From the NCBI GenBank assembly GCA_003224635.1, contig QHZK01000036.1, positions 1 to 7,007 of the forward strand: DNA of 7,007 bases, given 5' to 3'. Position numbers and translations under genes: made by a program. Positions 5,138 through 7,007 of this stretch are shown piece after piece; position 1 is the stretch's first letter; each line of letters begins with the position of its first letter. Source of the stretch: Acidobacteriota bacterium. GTDB lineage: Bacteria; Acidobacteriota; Terriglobia; UBA7540. The notes beneath the pieces are model-generated. The model was given only the letters and a program-made list of their open reading frames with translations. It was not told the DNA's origin and ran no database searches.

Positions 5138-5602
5138 ATGGGACTGGTCGAACAAATTGACAAAGATCTGACCGCTGCCATGAAAGAGCAGCAACCCTTG
5201 AAGCTGAGCGTTTTGCGGATGATGAAGTCCGCCCTGAAGCTCAAGCAGGTGGAATTGGGGAAGCCGGTGGGAGACGCGGAAGCTCTTGCCGTGCTGCGAA
5301 CGCTGGTCAAGCAGCGGCACGAATCGGCCGAGCAGTTTCGCAAGGGCGGCCGCGACGAGCTCGCTGACAAGGAAGAAGCCGAAATCAAGATCGTGGAGAG
5401 TTACATGCCCGCGGCGGCGAGCGACGAGGAGATTGACGCGGCGGTGGCTGCGGCGATTGCGGAGACCGTCGCGGCTAATCCCGGAGGATTGGGCGCAAGA
5501 GATGTCGGCAAGGTGATGAAGGCGGCGATGGCCAAGCTGGCGGGCAAGAACGTGGACGGGAAGCGCGTCAACGAAAAGGTACGCGCCAAGCTGGGAGGGT
5601 GA
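5138..5602 (+). CDS. yqeY: GatB/YqeY domain-containing protein
   Basis: A 154-residue soluble, mostly helical protein; about 150 residues is the normal length for stand-alone YqeY proteins. Family features visible: N-terminal I-D-K-D-L-T-A-A-M-K with L-S-V-L-R-M-M-K-S-A-L-K (residues 23-34), the central block from HESAEQFRKGGRDELADKEE (61-80) through IVESYMP (85-91), and the C-terminal DVGKVMKAAMAKLAGKNVDG (122-141) with V-N-E-K-V-R. The C-terminal part corresponds to the tail domain of GatB, the Asp/Glu-tRNA amidotransferase subunit that contacts tRNA. Stand-alone YqeY is therefore thought to bind tRNA or tRNA-related complexes, but its exact role is not settled. The start ATG 5138 has AGGAG four bases upstream and fits the family N-terminus. 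The gene has its own candidate promoter and is followed by the heptad inverted repeat, so it may be monocistronic. Confidence 0.93.
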   Translation: MGLVEQIDKDLTAAMKEQQPLKLSVLRMMKSALKLKQVELGKPVGDAEALAVLRTLVKQRHESAEQFRKGGRDELADKEEAEIKIVESYMPAAASDEEIDAAVAAAIAETVAANPGGLGARDVGKVMKAAMAKLAGKNVDGKRVNEKVRAKLGG

Positions 5603-5619
5603 GAAAAATTGAGAAAAAT

Positions 5620-5715
<96 letters not shown>

Positions 5716-5751
5716 TCTTCTCGCCCAACCCCACCTTCGGAGACTGCGACC

Positions 5752-7007
5752 ATGCCTGCGCAATCCGAGAAGCCCGAGACGGCTGCGTTCCGGCCCTACG
5801 TGGCCGCCGAGGTCCGGATGGCCGAGTCCACGTCGCGAGCCGTGGCGCTGGGCGCGGTGCTGGGCGTGATCTTCGGAGCTGTGTCCGTCTATCTGGCGTT
5901 GAAGGCGGGATTGACGGTCAGCGCTTCGATCCCTGTCGCGGTGCTCTCGGTCAGCATCTTCAAGTGGATGGGCAAATCGACGATCCTCGAGAACAACATG
6001 GTGCAGACGGTGGGCTCGGCGGGCGAGTCGATTGCCGCCGGCGTCGCCTTCACCCTGCCCGCGCTCATCTTCCTCGGCTTTCAGCTTGACTACTGGAACA
6101 TCTTCCTGCTCGCCGCCGCGGGTGGAATGCTCGGTGTGCTGTTCGTCGTACCGCTCCGGCCTCCGCTCGTGGTTAAGGAACACGGCAACCTGCTCTTCCC
6201 CGAGGGCAAGGCTTGTGCCGACGTCCTCATCACCGGCGAGAAAGGCGGAATTCAGGCGGGCAAAGTCTTCGGCGGCGCGGGGCTCGGCCTGATCTACAAA
6301 TTTCTGATGGGCGAGACGGGCGGGCTTTCGTTCTGGAAAGCGCAGCCGGAATGGCACCCGAGCTGGTATCCGGGCGCGACGGTGGCGGGCGAGATCACTC
6401 CGGAGTACCTCGGGGTTGGATACATCATCGGCGCGAAGGTAGCCGGAACGATGTTCGCGGGCGGCGTCATTTCCTGGTTGGTCCTGATCCCGCTCATCAA
6501 GTTCTTTGGATCGCAACTGCCGGAGGCGATCTATCCGGGAACGGTCCCGATCTCGAAAATGGCGCCGCTCGATGTGTGGAGGGCCTACATTCGTTACATC
6601 GGCGCGGGCGCGGTGACCATGGCGGGGCTGATTACGCTCGCGCGCACGCTTCCCACGATCGTCAGTTCCTTTCGCGCCGCGTTCAAGGAGCTTACCCAGA
6701 GCAAGCGAGCGGGCGCGGCTGCTGGTGAACAAGTGGAACGGACGGAGAGCGACCTGCCCTTGACGGCCGTCCTGATCGGCACCCTGGTTATGGTGGTCGT
6801 GATCTGGGCGCTGCTCGCCTTTCATGTGAATCCGGGGGCGAGCGGCAACCTGGTTTCCGCCGTGCTGATTGTCATCTTCGGTTTCTTCTTTTCCACGGTC
6901 TCGGCGCGCATTGTGGGCCTGATCGGCGCCTCCTCGAACCCCATCTCCGGCATGACCATTGCGACGCTGATGGGCACCTGCCTGATTTTTGTGGCTGTCG
7001 GATGGAC
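5752..7007 (+). CDS. OPT-family oligopeptide transporter, N-terminal part (3' end outside window)
   Basis: The frame is open from ATG 5752 to the window edge, 418 codons with no stop. It encodes a polytopic inner-membrane protein of the oligopeptide transporter (OPT/YSL) family, which imports peptides or metal-chelate complexes, probably by proton symport. Recognisable blocks: R-A-V-x-L-G-x-V-L-G-V-I-F-G-A-V-S-V-Y-L-A-L-K-A-G (about residues 29-53), NNMVQTVGSAGESIAAG (81-97), F-V-V-P-L-R-P-P-L-V-V-K-E-H-G-N-L-L-F-P-E-G-x-A-C-A (131-156), and GLIGASSNPISGMTI (389-403), the hallmark of bacterial OPT proteins. A charged loop near 310-335 separates the two visible halves. Bacterial members are usually about 550-680 residues, so roughly a third is missing. 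GGAG (5739-5742) lies nine bases before the ATG. Substrate cannot be told from sequence. The heptad repeat immediately upstream may hold or affect its promoter. Confidence 0.93.
   Translation, partial: MPAQSEKPETAAFRPYVAAEVRMAESTSRAVALGAVLGVIFGAVSVYLALKAGLTVSASIPVAVLSVSIFKWMGKSTILENNMVQTVGSAGESIAAGVAFTLPALIFLGFQLDYWNIFLLAAAGGMLGVLFVVPLRPPLVVKEHGNLLFPEGKACADVLITGEKGGIQAGKVFGGAGLGLIYKFLMGETGGLSFWKAQPEWHPSWYPGATVAGEITPEYLGVGYIIGAKVAGTMFAGGVISWLVLIPLIKFFGSQLPEAIYPGTVPISKMAPLDVWRAYIRYIGAGAVTMAGLITLARTLPTIVSSFRAAFKELTQSKRAGAAAGEQVERTESDLPLTAVLIGTLVMVVVIWALLAFHVNPGASGNLVSAVLIVIFGFFFSTVSARIVGLIGASSNPISGMTIATLMGTCLIFVAVGW

Overview
The window looks like chromosomal DNA from a GC-rich bacterium. An acidobacterium is the best guess, from the look of the TPR and multi-span membrane proteins, the citrate synthase and the OPT transporter. 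This is an impression from protein style; no 16S or other phylogenetic marker is present. Most of the window is ordinary housekeeping and transport sequence. Sampled 60-base lines run near 68% G+C in the citrate synthase gene but only 47-55% in the toxin-antitoxin block at the left.

Layout, left to right. The 3' end of a lipoyl synthase gene (lipA) enters at base 1 and stops at 92. About 230 bases with no convincing gene follow. A small BrnT-type toxin gene then overlaps a 76-residue partner that is not a classical BrnA (321-810, + strand). Converging on it from the right is a minus-strand pair (827-2939): a polytopic membrane protein with an internal duplication, then an exported TPR protein starting just after it, probably one operon. 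A divergent intergenic region of about 270 bases carries two candidate promoters, a terminator-like hairpin and a palindrome, all upstream of a citrate synthase gene (3209-4330, + strand). A short region with GC-rich hairpins separates that gene from a converging DUF3592-type membrane protein (4433-4993, - strand). A second divergent promoter region leads to a GatB/YqeY-domain protein (5138-5602, + strand). An AT-rich inverted repeat made of 7-base units (about 5621-5715) lies between it and an OPT-family transporter gene that runs off the right edge (5752-7007).

Functionally, the lipA end and citrate synthase are central metabolism (lipoylation of 2-oxoacid dehydrogenases; entry of acetyl-CoA into the TCA cycle). 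YqeY resembles the tail domain of GatB and is probably linked to tRNA-dependent amidation or tRNA binding. The OPT protein is an inner-membrane importer of peptides or metal chelates. The toxin-antitoxin pair is the only part that looks accessory. I see no CRISPR array, prophage, insertion sequence, rRNA or tRNA. The most unusual signals are the heptad inverted repeat, the duplicated membrane protein, the BrnT pair with an unusual antitoxin, and the layered leader of the citrate synthase gene.
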